Positions 6,546 through 8,249 of a DNA stretch of 8,249 nucleotides are shown piece after piece. Within the stretch, counting starts at the first letter, position 1. Every line of letters starts with the position of its first letter. A program made the position numbers and the translations under genes. The notes under the pieces are model-generated. The model had not been told where the DNA came from, did no database searches, and saw nothing but the letters and a program-made list of their open reading frames with translations. The DNA is from Candidatus Aphodoplasma excrementigallinarum (lineage in GTDB: Bacteria; Bacillota; Clostridia; UBA1381; UMGS1253). The stretch covers positions 1-8,249 of the forward strand of contig DVOF01000084.1 of assembly GCA_018713805.1 (NCBI GenBank), given 5' to 3'.

Positions 6546-7792
6546 GCAAAAAAACGATTGCAGTCGTCGGCGCAGGCGCGTCCGGGCTGATGAGCGCCAT
6601 TTGCGCCGCCCGGCGCTGTACTGAACTTGGAAAACAGGTGGATATTGTCCTGTTTGAGAAAAATCCGCGTCCGGGCAAAAAGCTCCTCGCCACTGGGAAC
6701 GGGCGGTGCAACCTGACCAATACGGACGAAACGCGCGCCGCCTACCACACGGGTGCCCCGGAAGCCGCGGCGGCTGTGCTAAATGCGTTTCCTGTACGGG
6801 AAATCCTGCGCTTTTTTGCACAAATCGGGCTGGAAACCGTGCAAAACGGCACACTCGTCTATCCGCGCAGCATGCAGGCCGCGTCGGTGCTCGACGTATT
6901 GCGGTTCGAGGCAACGCGGCGCGGCGTTACAATTCAACCTGATTCGGAAATAACAGATGTCCGGCGTGCGGGCAAAGGCTTTCAGCTTACCGCAAAAGGT
7001 GGCAATACCTATACCGCCGCCGCAGTCATCCTCGCCTCCGGCAGTGCAGCGGGCGGTGGGAGCGACAGCGGGATTGTCCTGCTCAAACGTCTCGGCCACA
7101 CAGTTCTTCCGCCCTACCCCGCGCTTACGCCGCTGAAATGTGATACAACTTACATAAAAACGGCGGCCGGTATGCGCGCAAGCGCGCAGGTTCGGCTCGA
7201 AATTGACGGCGCGTCTATGCACAGCGAATATGGCGAGGTGCTGTTTACCGACTATGGCCTGTCCGGCATTGCTGTCATGCAGCTCTCCGGCGAGGCGGCG
7301 CGCCTCTTTTCCAGCGGTGGACGACACGAAATAAATGTTGTACTCGACCTTGCGCCAGAGTACGACTTTCCCGCGTTGTACGCCCTGCTGCAAAGGCGGC
7401 GCACGATTTTTGCAGAGCAGCCGCTCGAGCAGCTTTTGTGCGGATTTTTAAACAAGCGCGTCGCTATGGCGGCAACAAAGGCCGCAAATATCGGGCCGCT
7501 CTCCGCTGCCGTTTCTACCCTTACGGATAAACAGCTTAAAACGCTGGCCGCCCTGCTCAAAGCGTGGCGCATTCCCGTCACAGGCGTAAAGGGCACGCCG
7601 TCGGCACAGGTCATGGGCGGCGGCGCGGCATTAAACGAGTTTGACCCTCATACCCTACAGTCGTCGCGTCTGCACGGCCTATTTGCCTGCGGAGAAGCGC
7701 TTGACGTGTATGGCGACTGCGGCGGTTATAACCTCACGTGGGCTTGGGCCAGCGGCTACGTGGCTGGACACGGCGCGGCGGATATGGTATGA
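6542..7792 (+). CDS. HI0933/BaiN-like NAD(P)/FAD-dependent oxidoreductase
   Basis: A flavoprotein of the HI0933 (YhiN/BaiN) family; the physiological substrate of most members is unknown, and a Clostridium scindens member (BaiN) has been linked to bile acid reduction. The protein is 416 aa, normal for the family. The N terminus has the dinucleotide-binding motif GAGASG (10-15), followed by the family-specific GKKLLATGNGRCNLTN and, near the C terminus, GDCGGYNLTWAWASG, the FAD-contact motif of the family. No signal peptide or membrane helix, so cytoplasmic. ATG 6542 is chosen because AGGAGG (6529-6534) lies 7 bases upstream and the glycine-rich motif then sits at residue 10; the frame is open further upstream to 6392, but that part runs inside the GH13 gene. 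The start overlaps the GH13 stop as ATGA, indicating translational coupling. Nothing in the sequence ties it to glycogen, and I would not assign bile acid activity from this family match alone. Confidence 0.93.
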   Translation: MSKKTIAVVGAGASGLMSAICAARRCTELGKQVDIVLFEKNPRPGKKLLATGNGRCNLTNTDETRAAYHTGAPEAAAAVLNAFPVREILRFFAQIGLETVQNGTLVYPRSMQAASVLDVLRFEATRRGVTIQPDSEITDVRRAGKGFQLTAKGGNTYTAAAVILASGSAAGGGSDSGIVLLKRLGHTVLPPYPALTPLKCDTTYIKTAAGMRASAQVRLEIDGASMHSEYGEVLFTDYGLSGIAVMQLSGEAARLFSSGGRHEINVVLDLAPEYDFPALYALLQRRRTIFAEQPLEQLLCGFLNKRVAMAATKAANIGPLSAAVSTLTDKQLKTLAALLKAWRIPVTGVKGTPSAQVMGGGAALNEFDPHTLQSSRLHGLFACGEALDVYGDCGGYNLTWAWASGYVAGHGAADMV

Positions 7793-7813
7793 TAGGGGCA
7801 GGAGGAAATCGAT

Positions 7814-8249
7814 ATGGACAAAGGAGAAAAAGCAAAACAGCTTTTTAAACAGGGATATAACTGCGCGCAGGCGGTCGTCTGCGCGTTTGCCGACGAGTGC
7901 GGCTTAGATGAGGACACCGCGTACCGGATCGCGTCGTCCTTTGGCGGCGGCGTGGCGCGCATGCGCGAGGTATGCGGCGCCGTGATCGGCATGTCGATGG
8001 TTGCGGGCATGCTGTACGGCTACCGGCTGGGCGACGAGCCCGCAAAAAAGGGCGAGCATTACAAGCGGATACAGGCGCTCGCAGGTAAATACCGGGAGAA
8101 GAACGGCTCTATCGTCTGCCGTGAGCTGCTGTCCGGCGTGCCGCATACGGACGGCGGCGCGCCAGAGGAGCGGACGGCGGAATATTACAAAAAGCGGCCC
8201 TGCCCCGACTTGGTGGCATGCGCGGCAAAAATCATGGAAGAATATATAA
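7814..8249 (+). CDS. C_GCAxxG_C_C family cysteine-rich protein (3' end cut off)
   Basis: ATG 7814 is preceded by AGGAGG (7800-7805) at 8 bases and lies 21 bases after the flavoprotein stop. The frame stays open to the right edge: 145 complete codons plus one base, with no stop in the window. Family members are roughly 120-150 aa, so only a few residues are probably missing. Visible features: NCAQAVV with C17, SSFGGGVARMREVCGAVIGM with C54 in the defining CGAxxG motif, GSIVCRELL with C102, and late C130 and C136. This spacing of conserved cysteines matches the C_GCAxxG_C_C family, a group of unknown function with a putative redox or metal-binding role. No signal peptide. It is probably co-transcribed with the flavoprotein, which would suit a redox role, but this is inference. 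A frame on the same strand at 8001-8249 that does end in a stop is a shadow. Confidence 0.9.
   Translation, partial: MDKGEKAKQLFKQGYNCAQAVVCAFADECGLDEDTAYRIASSFGGGVARMREVCGAVIGMSMVAGMLYGYRLGDEPAKKGEHYKRIQALAGKYREKNGSIVCRELLSGVPHTDGGAPEERTAEYYKKRPCPDLVACAAKIMEEYI

Noticed and set aside
7173..7188. Inverted repeat TGCGCGC-AA-GCGCGCA in the flavoprotein gene.
   Set aside because: It is low-complexity GC in coding sequence (Met-Arg-Ala-Ser-Ala) with a 2-base loop; it is best explained by codon choice.
7956..7967. Perfect 12-bp palindrome CGCGCATGCGCG in the C_GCAxxG_C_C gene.
   Set aside because: It is within conserved coding sequence rich in Arg and Ala codons and not near any promoter; short GC palindromes are expected by chance here.

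Overview
The window looks like ordinary chromosomal DNA from a fairly GC-rich Firmicute, most likely a Clostridia/Oscillospiraceae-type anaerobe. Four things point there. GlgD, the non-catalytic ADP-glucose pyrophosphorylase paralogue, is largely a Firmicutes protein. Every gene with a visible start has a strong AGGAGG-type ribosome binding site. Gene spacing is tight. A C_GCAxxG_C_C protein and a BaiN/HI0933-type flavoprotein are typical of anaerobic Clostridia. I cannot name a species.

Layout, all on the + strand: (1) 1-568, the C-terminal half of glgD, cut by the left edge; (2) 569-717, an intergenic region with a GC-rich hairpin (possible glgD terminator), a 10-bp tandem repeat, an AT-rich stretch and a near-consensus sigma-A promoter (TTGAAA, 17 bp, TATACT); (3) 718-2157 glgA, glycogen synthase; (4) 2170-4611 glgP, glycogen phosphorylase; (5) 4635-6545, an intracellular neopullulanase/cyclomaltodextrinase-like GH13 enzyme with a probable TTG start; (6) 6542-7792, an HI0933/BaiN-like FAD oxidoreductase overlapping the previous gene by 4 bp (ATGA); (7) 7814-8249, a C_GCAxxG_C_C cysteine-rich protein whose stop codon lies beyond the right edge.

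From the promoter onward the genes are separated by 12, 23, -4 and 21 bp, with no convincing terminator between them, so glgA-glgP-GH13-flavoprotein-C_GCAxxG probably form one transcription unit. The first three, with the glgD product (and presumably glgC upstream), form a glycogen cycle: ADP-glucose supply (GlgC/GlgD), chain elongation (GlgA), phosphorolysis to glucose-1-phosphate (GlgP), and hydrolysis of branched or short dextrins left by the phosphorylase (GH13). No branching enzyme (glgB) or glgX is in the window. The last two genes are redox-type proteins with no obvious link to glycogen. I see no mobile element, CRISPR array, tRNA or rRNA. I did not find a clearly new system; the most notable points are regulatory details and the redox pair coupled to the glycogen genes.
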